Source: Flavobacteriales bacterium UBA6057 (GTDB taxonomy: Bacteria; Bacteroidota; Bacteroidia; Flavobacteriales_G; Salibacteraceae). Taken from it: DNA of 64,000 nt. How positions within the stretch are numbered: position 1 is the stretch's first letter; every line of letters starts with the position of its first letter. The position numbers were made by a program, and so were the translations under genes. The notes under the pieces were generated by a model. It had not been told where the DNA came from. It made no database searches and saw only the letters and a list, made by a program, of their open reading frames with translations. The stretch spans positions 186,001-250,000 of the forward strand of contig DIYJ01000011.1 of the NCBI GenBank assembly GCA_002428995.1, read 5' to 3'. Below are positions 8,957-17,700 of the stretch, piece by piece.

Positions 8957-10061
8957 AGCCCGACATCCGGCACACGTTCACCATTTCAAGTTCCTCGTTC
9001 AGTATTTGAAAGAGCAAGGGCATGAGGTGAAGCTTCTTGCGCTGGAAAAGGATATTACGGTTCGCTTGCTCAAAGAGCTCGGTCTTGAGTTCCTCGTTTA
9101 TGGAAAGAACAAGCCGGGTATCTGGAATAAGGCGCTAGAAATTTTGCGGCAGGATTTGCACCTCTGGAAGCTCATGAAAGAGTTTAAGCCAGATTTGGTA
9201 GTTGGAAGACCTTCCCATCCGCTCACTTTTGTTTCCTGGCTGCAGGGCATTCCCAGCATCATATTCGCTGAAGATGATGCAAAGACGGTCATGCTCAATG
9301 CCATTGTTGCCCACCCTTTTGCAGACATTCTGGTCACACCCAAAACGGTTGATCTCTGGATATTTGAGGGTAAGAAGGTGGCCTACTCTGGAACACAGAA
9401 ACTGGCTTATTTACATCCCAACAGGTTTCAGTTCAATCCGGCAATACTCGAAAAGTACAAGCTATCCAAGCCTTATTGCATTCTTAGGCTTTCTGCATTG
9501 TCAGCTGCCCATGATATTGGAAAAGCAGGAGTAAGCGATGAACTCTTAGATCGCATCATTGAGCTGCTGAAACCCAATTATGAGATTCATATATCCTCTG
9601 AAAAGCGAATACCCAAGCAACACGAGCACCTTCGGTTGAAAACAGACCTGGCCGACATTCATCATGTGATGAGTAAGGCAGATTTGTTCATTTGTGATAG
9701 CCAAAGCATGGCAGTGGAGGCTTCGCTTCTGGGAGTCCCCAATATTCGATACAGTTCTTTCGTTGGCAAATCCAGAATACTCGCAGAGCTGGAAGATGCT
9801 GGACTGAGTATTGGTATAGTAGCCGGTGAGGAGAAAGAGCTGATGACAGCGGTAGAACAATTTGCTGAACCTCGATCCGAGGAGATGCACCAGCAGCTTC
9901 AAACCCGAAGAGCAGAATTCATCGCCTCCAGAATTGATGTGACACGCCACATGATCTGGTTGGCAGAGAACTACCCCAACCTGAGGAAGGAGTTAAACCC
10001 CAAACAGGCGGCTCGTGAAATGACAGAGGATAAGTTCCTGGCCTCGCTTTCTGAGCGTTGA
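8940..10061 (+). CDS. DUF354 domain protein, GT-B glycosyltransferase-like
   Basis: A 373-residue protein beginning MRVLIEARHPAHVHHFK, the signature of DUF354 proteins, which resemble the UDP-GlcNAc 2-epimerase/GT-B fold. Later it has GRPSHP, a DLFICDSQSMAVEASLLGVP segment (like the donor-binding region of GT-B enzymes) and a charged C-terminal tail. DUF354 genes sit in archaeal and bacterial surface glycan loci; the biochemical role is not established. It overlaps the sulfotransferase by 17 bases and is the last cytoplasmic enzyme before the Wzi-like export protein. Confidence 0.75.
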   Translation: MRVLIEARHPAHVHHFKFLVQYLKEQGHEVKLLALEKDITVRLLKELGLEFLVYGKNKPGIWNKALEILRQDLHLWKLMKEFKPDLVVGRPSHPLTFVSWLQGIPSIIFAEDDAKTVMLNAIVAHPFADILVTPKTVDLWIFEGKKVAYSGTQKLAYLHPNRFQFNPAILEKYKLSKPYCILRLSALSAAHDIGKAGVSDELLDRIIELLKPNYEIHISSEKRIPKQHEHLRLKTDLADIHHVMSKADLFICDSQSMAVEASLLGVPNIRYSSFVGKSRILAELEDAGLSIGIVAGEEKELMTAVEQFAEPRSEEMHQQLQTRRAEFIASRIDVTRHMIWLAENYPNLRKELNPKQAAREMTEDKFLASLSER

Positions 10062-10080
10062 ATCGTCTGATCATGACACC

Positions 10081-11808
10081 ATGATGTTGCCGTTAAACAG
10101 ACAGGAGCTTCAAAACACTTACTTTGAACTTGGATCTCAAGCTTTGCAAATCAGGCATTTCATAGCAATTTTCTTTCTGGTTTTTGGTGGGCAACTGCTC
10201 ACAGCTCAGAGTGTTCAGCTCGACATCAGAGCCAATGAAGGTGTTCTTGATTTCATCGATGAACTGAACAACCTTCAACTGACAGATGCATCTTACTTGA
10301 TTCAACCGGTCTCCAGGTTGGAAGTCGCGTCTGTGTTGTTTAGCATCGATTCTACAACACTCAATAAACGCCAGCGACAGCAGCTGAGGTTTTACCGTCA
10401 AGCCTTTTCAAAGGACTTGCCCGCTGAAAGCAGGCCTCAGCTTCCAAATTGGATTACAAGTCCGTTTCAGATGCTGGATCGGTATAAGCAACCTGATATT
10501 TTCTACTACAGCCAGGGCTCCACAACAGTCAGCCTCAATCCGATCATCGGAATGACCATCCTCAACAATGAAAATGGATCGAACTGGCAGCGGAGAATCG
10601 GGGGCGATTTCCAGGCTTACATTGGAAAGATTGGTTTGTATGGTAGTGTGAGGGATGTATCCGAACTGAAGCGACTCACTACAGATTCTTTGCTAACTCC
10701 TCGTGAAGGTGCGCTTTACAAGCTCAATGGTCAGGGAGGAGAGTACAGCGAATCCAGAGGAGGCATTACCTATGGCGGTGATTGGGGCTACATCGGCCTT
10801 GTTCGCGATCACGTGCGATGGGGCTATGGTTACTACGGGTCCAATATATTGGACATGAACGCGCCTCCTTTTACTCAACTGAAGTTGCACGTGAGTCCTG
10901 TTGACTGGTTCAAGTTTGATTACTTCCATGGTTCGCTGCAGTCCAATGTTGTTGATTCATCTACCATCTCCAACGTCAATGGCGTGACCACGTTTGATTT
11001 CTATAACAAGTACATGGCTGCCAACATGTTGAGCTTTAGGCCTTGGAAACGACTTTGGGTGTCTTTCGGGAATAGTATCATTTACTCCGCCCGGACTCCT
11101 GAGCCAACCTACTTCGTTCCGGTCATGTTCTACAAATCAGCGGATCACTACCTGAATCGAAGGTCCAATCGGGCAGGTGGGAATGCCCAAATGTTCGCGG
11201 CAGCCTCGATCAGGCCTCTGAAAAAACTGCATCTGTACAGCACACTATTTGTGGACGAAGTCTCCTTCGGCCGAATGTTTGACGAAGACAGACATTCAAA
11301 TTGGTTCAGCATTAAGTCTGGATTCAGGTGGACCAACCTTTTGCCAAATACTACCATCACTTTCGAGCATATCCGCTCAAATGCGATGATCTACAAGCAT
11401 TTCATTGAGACCACAGATTATTCAAATGCAGAATACAGTCTTGGACACTATCTCAGAGACAACGCAAGGGAATTCATCCTGGGGATCGACTTTAAGCCAC
11501 TCTACTGGCTACAGATTGATGGGAGATTTCAGTACGCGGAAAAGGGAGCTGACATCGTAGACAATAGACCCGCCCGCGATCCGGTGACCAATATTGTTCT
11601 CGTCCAGGGAATCGACTACTTAGCCAATACGAGCTGGATTCAAACGACCTACTCATTAAGGATTACGGCATTGGTGACCGATAAACTCAGGCTTTCTGCA
11701 GCTTTTGATCGAAGACAGAATCCTTTTCGAAACAATTCTTATCAAGCTGCGTATTACCTCGGTGAAATAACAAACACGTTCAGTGTTGGGGTTCATTACG
11801 GCTTTTGA
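10081..11808 (+). CDS. Capsule assembly Wzi-like outer-membrane protein
   Basis: A large predicted outer-membrane beta-barrel rich in aromatic strands, e.g. WGYGYYGSNILDMNAPPF near residue 245 and DYFHGSLQS. This pattern matches the Wzi family, which anchors capsule or exopolysaccharide at the cell surface. The full frame is 575 residues, but the signal peptide (RHFIAIFFLVFGG...TAQS) begins near residue 24, so the true start may be the TTG at 10144, which lies 17 bases after a promoter-like TTACTTTG. It comes 19 bases after the DUF354 gene and closes the export part of the locus. Confidence 0.75.
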   Translation: MMLPLNRQELQNTYFELGSQALQIRHFIAIFFLVFGGQLLTAQSVQLDIRANEGVLDFIDELNNLQLTDASYLIQPVSRLEVASVLFSIDSTTLNKRQRQQLRFYRQAFSKDLPAESRPQLPNWITSPFQMLDRYKQPDIFYYSQGSTTVSLNPIIGMTILNNENGSNWQRRIGGDFQAYIGKIGLYGSVRDVSELKRLTTDSLLTPREGALYKLNGQGGEYSESRGGITYGGDWGYIGLVRDHVRWGYGYYGSNILDMNAPPFTQLKLHVSPVDWFKFDYFHGSLQSNVVDSSTISNVNGVTTFDFYNKYMAANMLSFRPWKRLWVSFGNSIIYSARTPEPTYFVPVMFYKSADHYLNRRSNRAGGNAQMFAAASIRPLKKLHLYSTLFVDEVSFGRMFDEDRHSNWFSIKSGFRWTNLLPNTTITFEHIRSNAMIYKHFIETTDYSNAEYSLGHYLRDNAREFILGIDFKPLYWLQIDGRFQYAEKGADIVDNRPARDPVTNIVLVQGIDYLANTSWIQTTYSLRITALVTDKLRLSAAFDRRQNPFRNNSYQAAYYLGEITNTFSVGVHYGF

Positions 11809-11811
11809 GAC

Positions 11812-11861
11812 CCTTGATTCAAGCAAAAAGTGCTCATCTGCTTCTGCTTTTGAAGTCAAGG
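11812..11861 (+). terminator. Imperfect hairpin after the Wzi-like gene
   Basis: CCTTGATTCAA at 11812-11822 pairs with TTGAAGTCAAGG at 11850-11861 with one bulged base, about 11 base pairs. No T-run follows, so it may be an RNA 3' end stabiliser rather than an intrinsic terminator. Confidence 0.35.
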
Positions 11862-11890
11862 ATCTAGGCTAGTGATGTAGGAAGATAATG

Positions 11891-11918
11891 TTGGTGTCAA
11901 AAGGTTGATATATCTTCG
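11891..11918 (+). promoter_or_regulatory. Candidate promoter for the sugar transferase gene
   Basis: TTG at 11891-11893, 17 bases, then TATCTTCG at 11911-11918, one mismatch from the Bacteroidota -7 consensus TAnnTTTG. Predicted transcription start near 11924, which supports ATG 11941 as the start of the following gene. Confidence 0.45.
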
Positions 11919-11940
11919 CGCACCAATAGCTCACCCTGCA

Positions 11941-13038
11941 ATGAACCTGTCCTTACATCAACGTGCACTTGGTAAGGCGAATGATCGCTTTCAGGTAAAC
12001 GAATTTCCAGACGCGTCTTCCCTTGAGTTGCGCGACTTTCTGGCTCCCTACCTCGATGTTTTGGATCCACAGAAAGCGCTTGTATTATCTACAAGTGATC
12101 CTCTTAACATTCTCAACGCTTTGCGCAGATCTCCGGAGAGAGTGGAATGCATCGCAAACCTTAAGCGGATCAATGATGTGCGGTTCATCAACAAGCTTTT
12201 TCAAACGACCAATCATCAGTTGCCTGTTGGAGGCCTGTTTGTAGGCTGCACTGAAACTCCCAGCCTTCGAAAGGAGCGCATCATGGCAAAGTTTCCACGA
12301 GGACTGAATCACATTTATTTCTGTGGGGACTTCATCTTCAAGCGGATTTTCCCAAAGCTTCCTGTATTTAAGGACATCTACTTCTTCCTGACTTCAGGAA
12401 GAAACAGAGTCATCTCCCAGGCTGAGTCTTTTGGAAGACTCTACTACTGTGGGTTCGAAATAGTCGAGTTTAAGAATGTTGGAGGCAAGCTATACTTCGT
12501 AGCCAGAAAGCGGAAGACGGTAATGAACTTGCCAAACCGTACTTACGGCCCCATCTTCAAGATGAAGCGTGTCGGCAAAGGCGGTAAAATGATCGAAGTG
12601 TATAAAGTTCGATCAATGTGTGCTTACAGCGAGTATGTGCAGGAATATGTCTACAAACTCAACAACCTTGAAGTAGGCGGTAAGATCAAGGACGACTTCA
12701 GGATCACCACTATTGGAAAGTATTTACGCAGAACGTTTTTGGATGAGCTACCTATGCTTATCAATGTATTGAGAGGTGACCTCAAGCTTGTGGGCGTTCG
12801 CCCCATCAGCCAACACTACTTAAGCTTATATGATGATGAGCTTCGGGAATTGCGTCTGAAAGTAAAGCCAGGACTGGTTCCTCCGTTTTACGCAGACATG
12901 CCTAAAAGCCTGGAAGACATCATGGTTAGCGAGAAAAAATACATTAAAGCTTACCTGGATAAACCACTCAAAACAGACATCGTCTATTTCTTCAAGGCCT
13001 TTATGAATATCGCAATTCGAAAAGCTAGAAGTAAGTAA
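11941..13038 (+). CDS. Sugar transferase (bacterial phosphoglycosyl transferase domain), no membrane segment
   Basis: A 365-residue protein. The C-terminal half matches the bacterial sugar transferase domain: GPIFKMKRVGKGGKMIEVYK, then KVRSM, DDFRITTIGKYLRRT, LDELPMLINVLRGDL and VGVRPISQ. Canonical members start glycan assembly by moving a sugar phosphate to undecaprenyl phosphate. Here the N-terminal half is soluble, with no hydrophobic helix that I can see, and the Asp-Glu pair usually found soon after the R-T/S-M motif in small PGTs is not evident. It may be a peripheral or altered transferase. ATG 11941 is preferred because the promoter-like box lies just upstream. Confidence 0.75.
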   Translation: MNLSLHQRALGKANDRFQVNEFPDASSLELRDFLAPYLDVLDPQKALVLSTSDPLNILNALRRSPERVECIANLKRINDVRFINKLFQTTNHQLPVGGLFVGCTETPSLRKERIMAKFPRGLNHIYFCGDFIFKRIFPKLPVFKDIYFFLTSGRNRVISQAESFGRLYYCGFEIVEFKNVGGKLYFVARKRKTVMNLPNRTYGPIFKMKRVGKGGKMIEVYKVRSMCAYSEYVQEYVYKLNNLEVGGKIKDDFRITTIGKYLRRTFLDELPMLINVLRGDLKLVGVRPISQHYLSLYDDELRELRLKVKPGLVPPFYADMPKSLEDIMVSEKKYIKAYLDKPLKTDIVYFFKAFMNIAIRKARSK

Positions 13039-13044
13039 GTATAG

Positions 13045-13066
13045 CACTAGGTCGCTTAGTGTTTTT
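13045..13066 (+). terminator. Intrinsic terminator after the sugar transferase gene
   Basis: CACTAGG (13045-13051), a TCG loop, CTTAGTG (13055-13061, one G-U pair) and then TTTTT. A short stem, so moderate strength. Confidence 0.5.
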
Positions 13067-13073
13067 AAGTAAT

Positions 13074-13081
13074 TACCTTTG
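13074..13081 (+). promoter_or_regulatory. -7 promoter box of the OmpA-family gene
   Basis: TACCTTTG matches TAnnTTTG exactly; I see no TTG at the right distance upstream. The predicted transcription start falls a few bases before ATG 13093, so the leader is very short unless the in-frame ATG at 13102 is used. Confidence 0.5.
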
Positions 13082-13092
13082 CACAAATTTCA

Positions 13093-14946
13093 ATGAAGCA
13101 GATGAATCCTTTTAACCTAAAATTGCCGGTAATCCTCATGATTGCTATTGGCCTCTGGACAGCAGACGCGTTTGCCCAGGGAAACAATGGCTGGACTATT
13201 GGTGCATCCATAGGGGCACTTAACATCTACGGAGATGTTACTGACTATGAGTCATTTGATCCTGACGGAATGAATCTTGGTGGTGCGCTGAGCGCTGACC
13301 GCAAGATTGGTAGACTTTTCGTTCCACAATTGCAGCTCACCTTAGGTCGCCTTTCTGGTAGTAAAACGACACTCGGAAGCGAATTTGAAACCTTCTATGC
13401 TGACCTGTCAGTTCGAGCAGGAATCGATCTTATCGGTGCAATAAAGGAGAATGCGAAGTTGGAATTGGTTCCTTTTGGAGGTGTAGCTGCAGCTTATTAT
13501 GATCCTTTGGTCACAAGAACAGCTACAGGTGAGGAAGTCACTGCGAATCACATCAACCAAGGAGAAACCTTTGGATTTGGATTGGCTTTCGGAGGTAGAT
13601 TAGGCTACAGCTTCAACGAACGCTGGAAAGTATTTGGTACGCTCGAAATGCGCTACATGTTTACTGACCAGGTAGACGGATATGAAGGTTTGAACCTTCC
13701 TGCAAACGAATCTTCATCTAATGATTGGCTCTCTTATATTGGCATCGGAGCAGGGTACACGCTCGGTGGCAGCGATGAGACCATCTTCGAGGAGCCAGAA
13801 CCACTTTTGGTAGAAGAGACTCCTTCTGCTGATCAGGAAGTGAATGGTCAGTTTACTTACAACGGTCTGCCAAAGTCAGGTGTTCAGCTTGAGCTCTATG
13901 ACGAGAATGACAAGAAACTCGCTTCTACTACTACTGACCTGAGCGGTAACTTCAAGTTCAAGAATCTGAAGCCAGATCGTAATTACATTGTGAAGTTGAG
14001 TGAAGATGATAAGGGACTTTACAATGGTGGTAAGCTCTACATCTTGAATGATGATAAGGAGAGAATCGCATTGGCCAACAAGCCAGAGTTCAACAACTAC
14101 ACGTTCACGCAAATGAAGCGTGATGAAGTAAACGCACAGCCTTTGCTGGTGGAAGACAAGCCAGCTACCGATATGGAAGGTGTATTTGTTTACGAAGATC
14201 TTCCTGCTGCCGGAGTTAAGGTTTATCTGATGGATGAAGACGGTAACAGAATGGATTCCACAGTGACTCGATCTGACGGATCGTTCAAGTTCAATCAACT
14301 GAATCCTGACCAAGAGTACTTTGTGAAGCTCGATGAAGAAGATGCGGCAAAGTATGCAGGTGCTGACATGTACTTCCTGAACGACAATGACGAGCCTGTT
14401 CTGAAGGCCGGAGAGGAAGGAAACGGAACGTATGCATTCAAGGCAATTGAAGAGGATGAACTTGCATCGCTGGATCCGCTCACAGATGACGGTGGAGACC
14501 TGCTTTACAGGAGAAAAACAGTTCAAACTCCACCTGAGATTGATCTTGGTGTAGATGGAGATGACAACAAGATTGATGGCGAGAAGGCAGATGATAAGGC
14601 TGTAGTGCCATCTGTAGCAGTTTCCTTCGAGAAAGAAACCATCTACTTCCGCCACAACAGCTTCTGGATCTCTGACAATCAAAAAGGAACAAAAGGTTCT
14701 GTGATTGCTCAGAAGATGAAGGACAATCCTAACATGAGAATCCGAGTCGAAGGATGGGCTTCGCCTCCCGGAGATGCTGATTACAACATGCGTCTCAGCC
14801 AGAAGAGAGCTGATACGCTGAAAGATTTGCTCGTGAACAAGTACAGCATCAACTCTTCTAGAATTGACGCAGTAGGTAAGGGTGAGGTATCTGAAAAGAT
14901 GTCCGAAGAAGAAGCCCGAAGAGCCAAGATCGTTGTGATCAAATAG
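13093..14946 (+). CDS. OmpA-family outer-membrane protein with duplicated carboxypeptidase-regulatory-like insert
   Basis: A 617-residue protein with a signal peptide (about 1-29, ending AFAQ), a beta-barrel (about 30-226), two tandem domains of about 110 residues and a C-terminal OmpA peptidoglycan-binding domain (about 508-617). The tandem domains each begin with LLVE (residues 238 and 351), and contain a -DL/-LP-(A/K)(A/S)GV and DG/SGxFKF...L.PD..Y.VKL pattern like carboxypeptidase-regulatory folds. The OmpA domain has EGWASPPGD...NMRLSQKRAD. It probably tethers the outer membrane to peptidoglycan. It is a single gene with its own promoter and terminator. Its last repeat region is very acidic. 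Confidence 0.85.
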   Translation: MKQMNPFNLKLPVILMIAIGLWTADAFAQGNNGWTIGASIGALNIYGDVTDYESFDPDGMNLGGALSADRKIGRLFVPQLQLTLGRLSGSKTTLGSEFETFYADLSVRAGIDLIGAIKENAKLELVPFGGVAAAYYDPLVTRTATGEEVTANHINQGETFGFGLAFGGRLGYSFNERWKVFGTLEMRYMFTDQVDGYEGLNLPANESSSNDWLSYIGIGAGYTLGGSDETIFEEPEPLLVEETPSADQEVNGQFTYNGLPKSGVQLELYDENDKKLASTTTDLSGNFKFKNLKPDRNYIVKLSEDDKGLYNGGKLYILNDDKERIALANKPEFNNYTFTQMKRDEVNAQPLLVEDKPATDMEGVFVYEDLPAAGVKVYLMDEDGNRMDSTVTRSDGSFKFNQLNPDQEYFVKLDEEDAAKYAGADMYFLNDNDEPVLKAGEEGNGTYAFKAIEEDELASLDPLTDDGGDLLYRRKTVQTPPEIDLGVDGDDNKIDGEKADDKAVVPSVAVSFEKETIYFRHNSFWISDNQKGTKGSVIAQKMKDNPNMRIRVEGWASPPGDADYNMRLSQKRADTLKDLLVNKYSINSSRIDAVGKGEVSEKMSEEEARRAKIVVIK

Positions 14947-14964
14947 AGAATTAATGGATAATTT

Positions 14965-14994
14965 AAGCCTCGCCTTTTGGCGGGGCTTTTTTTT
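14965..14994 (+). terminator. Strong intrinsic terminator of the OmpA-family gene
   Basis: AAGCCTCGCC, TTTT loop, GGCGGGGCTT (ten pairs, one G-U) followed by a run of T. Confidence 0.9.
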
Positions 14995-15030
14995 GGCCCG
15001 TCTTTAGATACCAACCCTTTATTTTGAGCT

Positions 15031-15762
15031 ATGAGAAGTGTCCTCCTCATTTTGTTGTTTGCTGCTCTGGGTACGAGTGTCTGCGCGCAAGGCTACTACT
15101 GGCAAGGAGCCAAGAAGAAACAACGGTATCGCAATGTGTCCCTTGATGTAGGGCCGGGATTGAGGATGTACTTTGGTGATGTTCAACAATCAGGGTCGAG
15201 GTTCAACAAAATAAATCTGGCATATCAGCTTGGAGCCCGGTATCAAATGAGACCCAAGTGGGCAATTGCCCTCAAGCTTGGGGGCCGAGGTTACAGGGGT
15301 GAGAGGCAATATGGTTTGTCAGGTTCGTATGCTCGTCTTACCGGTAAGTTGTGGGAAGGAGCGCTAACATGCCAGTTTAGCTGGATTGCCTGGGAAGATT
15401 TCAGCATTCGACAATTCACCGAACGAGATCCGTTAGCCAAATCCAACGCATACATAGGTCTTGGATTGGGAGGCTCGCAGTTTAGTGCATCTTATGTCAC
15501 GAACTACCTGGCCGCCAGTGATTCGCTGGTCACCGAGTTTGAGGGTGGATCAGCTTCAGGAATTGCCCTCTTTGTTCCAGTCACCATCGGATATCGTTAT
15601 CGATTTGATCCGAGCTGGAACTTTGGGTTTGAGCTTACCTACTACAGTTATTTCTCCGATAAAATTGATGCTTTTGAACGCCAGCGAAGAGACTCTATGG
15701 GAGTGTTCTATGTTAAGCTGGGATATACGCTAGGTCAAAAGTCCTGGATCCAACGAAAATGA
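15031..15762 (+). CDS. Outer-membrane beta-barrel protein of unknown function
   Basis: A 243-residue protein with a signal peptide (MRSVLLILLFAALGTSVCAQ) followed by alternating aromatic strands ending in YVKLGYTLGQKSW, as in eight- to ten-stranded outer-membrane barrels of Bacteroidota. The segment YRNVSLDVGPGLRMYFGDV resembles the first strand of T9SS-linked or DUF6089-like barrels, but I cannot assign a family. TTATTTTG at 15019-15026 is a weak -7 candidate. It overlaps the next gene by 4 bases (ATGA), so an outer-membrane protein is co-transcribed with a lysine-type dehydrogenase. Confidence 0.75.
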   Translation: MRSVLLILLFAALGTSVCAQGYYWQGAKKKQRYRNVSLDVGPGLRMYFGDVQQSGSRFNKINLAYQLGARYQMRPKWAIALKLGGRGYRGERQYGLSGSYARLTGKLWEGALTCQFSWIAWEDFSIRQFTERDPLAKSNAYIGLGLGGSQFSASYVTNYLAASDSLVTEFEGGSASGIALFVPVTIGYRYRFDPSWNFGFELTYYSYFSDKIDAFERQRRDSMGVFYVKLGYTLGQKSWIQRK

Positions 15763-16967
15763 GAATTGCGATAATTAGAGAAGGAAAGGTGCCGCCAGAT
15801 GCGCGTGTGCCGATGAGTCCTGAGCAAGTGAAAGATGCGGCTTCAAACCACGAGAACCTTGAGTTCACAGTAGAGGCCTCGCCCATCCGCTGCTTTGCCG
15901 ATACCGAATATGAACGTGCAGGAATGGCGCTTAGCGGTAGTCTGTCAGAGCAGGATGCCGATGTTTACATAGGTGTAAAGGAGGTGCCAATGTCACAGTT
16001 GATTCCCAATTCTACCTATGTCTTTTTCTCACATACGGCTAAGATGCAGCCCTACAATCGAGATCTTTTGAAGAGTATCGTGGAAAAGAAGATTACCCTT
16101 ATCGATTGGGAGTATCTGACGAATGGAAAGGGCGCCAGACTCATTGGCTTTGGTAGATACGCTGGAATTGTCGGAGCCTATAACGGTTTGCGCGCCTATG
16201 GATTGAGAACCGGAAGGTATGAGCTGAAGCCGGCTCATCTGTGTGAAGATCGGAGAGAAGTGAGTCAGGAACTCAAGAAAGTTGATTTGCCCGGTTTGAA
16301 CATTCTGTTGACTGGTCGTGGACGTGTGGCCCAGGGTGCGATGGAAATTCTGGATGAAATCGGATTGAAAAAGGTAGATCAAGACGAATACCTGACGCGA
16401 GAGGCAAACGGTTCTGCTGTTTACACGCAGATCACTTTCCATGACTACTTCAGGCACAAGGAATCGAAGGAGTTCAGCAGCCAGGAGTTCTTTAATTATC
16501 CAGAACGGTTTGAAAGTGACTTCATGCGCTTCGCGAAGTCCACTGACTTCTACATTGCCGGACACTTTTGGAATTCTGAAGCTCCCTTTCTATTCACTCG
16601 TGAAGATGCAAGAGAGGAGCAATTTCGCATCAAAGTGGTGGCGGACATCAGCTGCGACATTGATGGGCCTGTGGCATCAACCATCCGCCCGTCCACTATT
16701 GCAGATCCATTGTATGGGTACAATCCAGTGACGGAGCAGGAGGCGGCCTTTGATGCTGCCGATGCCATCACCGTGATGGCTGTGGACAATCTACCTTGTG
16801 AGCTACCTAAGGATGCCTCCAGGGACTTTGGAACCGCTTTCGTAGACCATGTGTTGCCTAGTTTTCTGAACGGAGATAAGGACGGTGTGCTGGAGCGAGC
16901 TACCATCGTTAAAGATGGGGCTATTACCGAGCGATTCTCTCATTTGAGAGACTGGATTAAAGACTAA
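15759..16967 (+). CDS. Alanine dehydrogenase/transhydrogenase N-domain protein, saccharopine dehydrogenase (lysine-forming)-like
   Basis: A 402-residue NAD(P)-binding enzyme. The start MRIAIIREGKVPPDARVPMSPEQ matches the AlaDH/PNT N-terminal domain as found in LYS1-type saccharopine dehydrogenases and lysine-ketoglutarate reductases. The middle has HTAKMQPYN, LTNGKGARLIGFGRYAG and the nucleotide-binding LLTGRGRVAQGA. The C-terminal part includes VVADISCDIDGPVAST, which is typical of the LKR half. It would join lysine and 2-oxoglutarate to saccharopine or the reverse. The gene at 53387 encodes the other half of the pathway. Direction and cofactor are inferred. Its 3' end overlaps rpe by 4 bases in convergent orientation. 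Confidence 0.78.
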   Translation: MRIAIIREGKVPPDARVPMSPEQVKDAASNHENLEFTVEASPIRCFADTEYERAGMALSGSLSEQDADVYIGVKEVPMSQLIPNSTYVFFSHTAKMQPYNRDLLKSIVEKKITLIDWEYLTNGKGARLIGFGRYAGIVGAYNGLRAYGLRTGRYELKPAHLCEDRREVSQELKKVDLPGLNILLTGRGRVAQGAMEILDEIGLKKVDQDEYLTREANGSAVYTQITFHDYFRHKESKEFSSQEFFNYPERFESDFMRFAKSTDFYIAGHFWNSEAPFLFTREDAREEQFRIKVVADISCDIDGPVASTIRPSTIADPLYGYNPVTEQEAAFDAADAITVMAVDNLPCELPKDASRDFGTAFVDHVLPSFLNGDKDGVLERATIVKDGAITERFSHLRDWIKD

Positions 16968-17617
16968 GCCTTCTTCAGCTCTGAGATGGTAGCAGTCGGG
17001 TTTTCAGACTTGAAGACTGTGCTGCCTGCCACCAGAACATTTGCCCCTGCTGCAACCAGTTTGCTGGCATTGTCCAGACTCACACCACCATCAATTTCGA
17101 TGAGTGCTGTTGAGGAACTGGAGTCGATCATTTGTCTCAGCTTTTCAATCTTGGAGTAGGTGCGCTCAATGAAGCTCTGACCTCCAAAGCCCGGGTTCAC
17201 GCTCATAAGGCAAACCAGGTCAACGTCCTCTATGATGTCTTCCAGCAATGAGACAGGAGTATGAGGATTCAATGCAACCCCGGCCTTCATTCCTTCCGCT
17301 TTGATGCGTTGGACAGATCTGTGCAGATGTGGACAGGCTTCAGCATGAACGGTTAGCACATCAGCTCCAGCCTTTTTGAAGTCACCGATGTACTTATCCG
17401 GTTCCACGATCATCAGATGCACATCGAGGATTTTGTCAGTGTGTTTCCGATAGGCGCTGATGATGGGCAGGCCAAACGAGATGTTAGGCACAAATACCCC
17501 ATCCATTACGTCTAAATGAAACCAGTCAGCTTCACTGGCATTCAACATTTCTGACTCTTCCTTAATGCGCGCAAAGTCACTTGCGAGGAGGGATGGGGCA
17601 ACGATCGTTTGATTCAT
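16964..17617 (-). CDS. rpe: Ribulose-phosphate 3-epimerase
   Basis: A 217-residue TIM-barrel enzyme interconverting ribulose 5-phosphate and xylulose 5-phosphate in the pentose phosphate pathway. It has the family signatures APSLLASDF, WFHLDVMDG with H34 and D36, VHLMI (TEKIL.VHLMI region), MSVNPGFGGQ and EIDGGV. Length is normal. A perfect -7 box TAACTTTG lies at 17622-17629, only a few bases before the ATG, so the message is predicted to be nearly leaderless. Confidence 0.95.
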   Translation of the reverse strand: MNQTIVAPSLLASDFARIKEESEMLNASEADWFHLDVMDGVFVPNISFGLPIISAYRKHTDKILDVHLMIVEPDKYIGDFKKAGADVLTVHAEACPHLHRSVQRIKAEGMKAGVALNPHTPVSLLEDIIEDVDLVCLMSVNPGFGGQSFIERTYSKIEKLRQMIDSSSSTALIEIDGGVSLDNASKLVAAGANVLVAGSTVFKSENPTATISELKKA

Positions 17618-17621
17618 TGCC

Positions 17622-17629
17622 CAAAGTTA
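17622..17629 (-). promoter_or_regulatory. -7 promoter box of rpe
   Basis: Minus strand TAACTTTG fits TAnnTTTG exactly and ends five bases before the rpe start codon. No TTG is seen at the usual distance; the upstream region is occupied by the rpoD terminator. Confidence 0.5.
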
Positions 17630-17646
17630 GAATTGTGAATTGGCTG

Positions 17647-17679
17647 AAAAAAAAAGCCAGGCAAATTGCCCGGCTTTTC
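17647..17679 (-). terminator. Intrinsic terminator of rpoD
   Basis: On the minus strand AAGCCGGGCA, ATT loop, TGCCTGGCTT (with one G-U pair), followed by a run of T. It lies between the rpoD stop and the rpe promoter. Confidence 0.9.
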
Positions 17680-17700
17680 TTCACGATTCGTGTGGTGGGT

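Noticed and set aside
13876..14682. Long minus-strand frame (268 codons) in the OmpA-family gene
   Set aside because: It mirrors the acidic repeat domains of the real gene; no start signal or recognised family.
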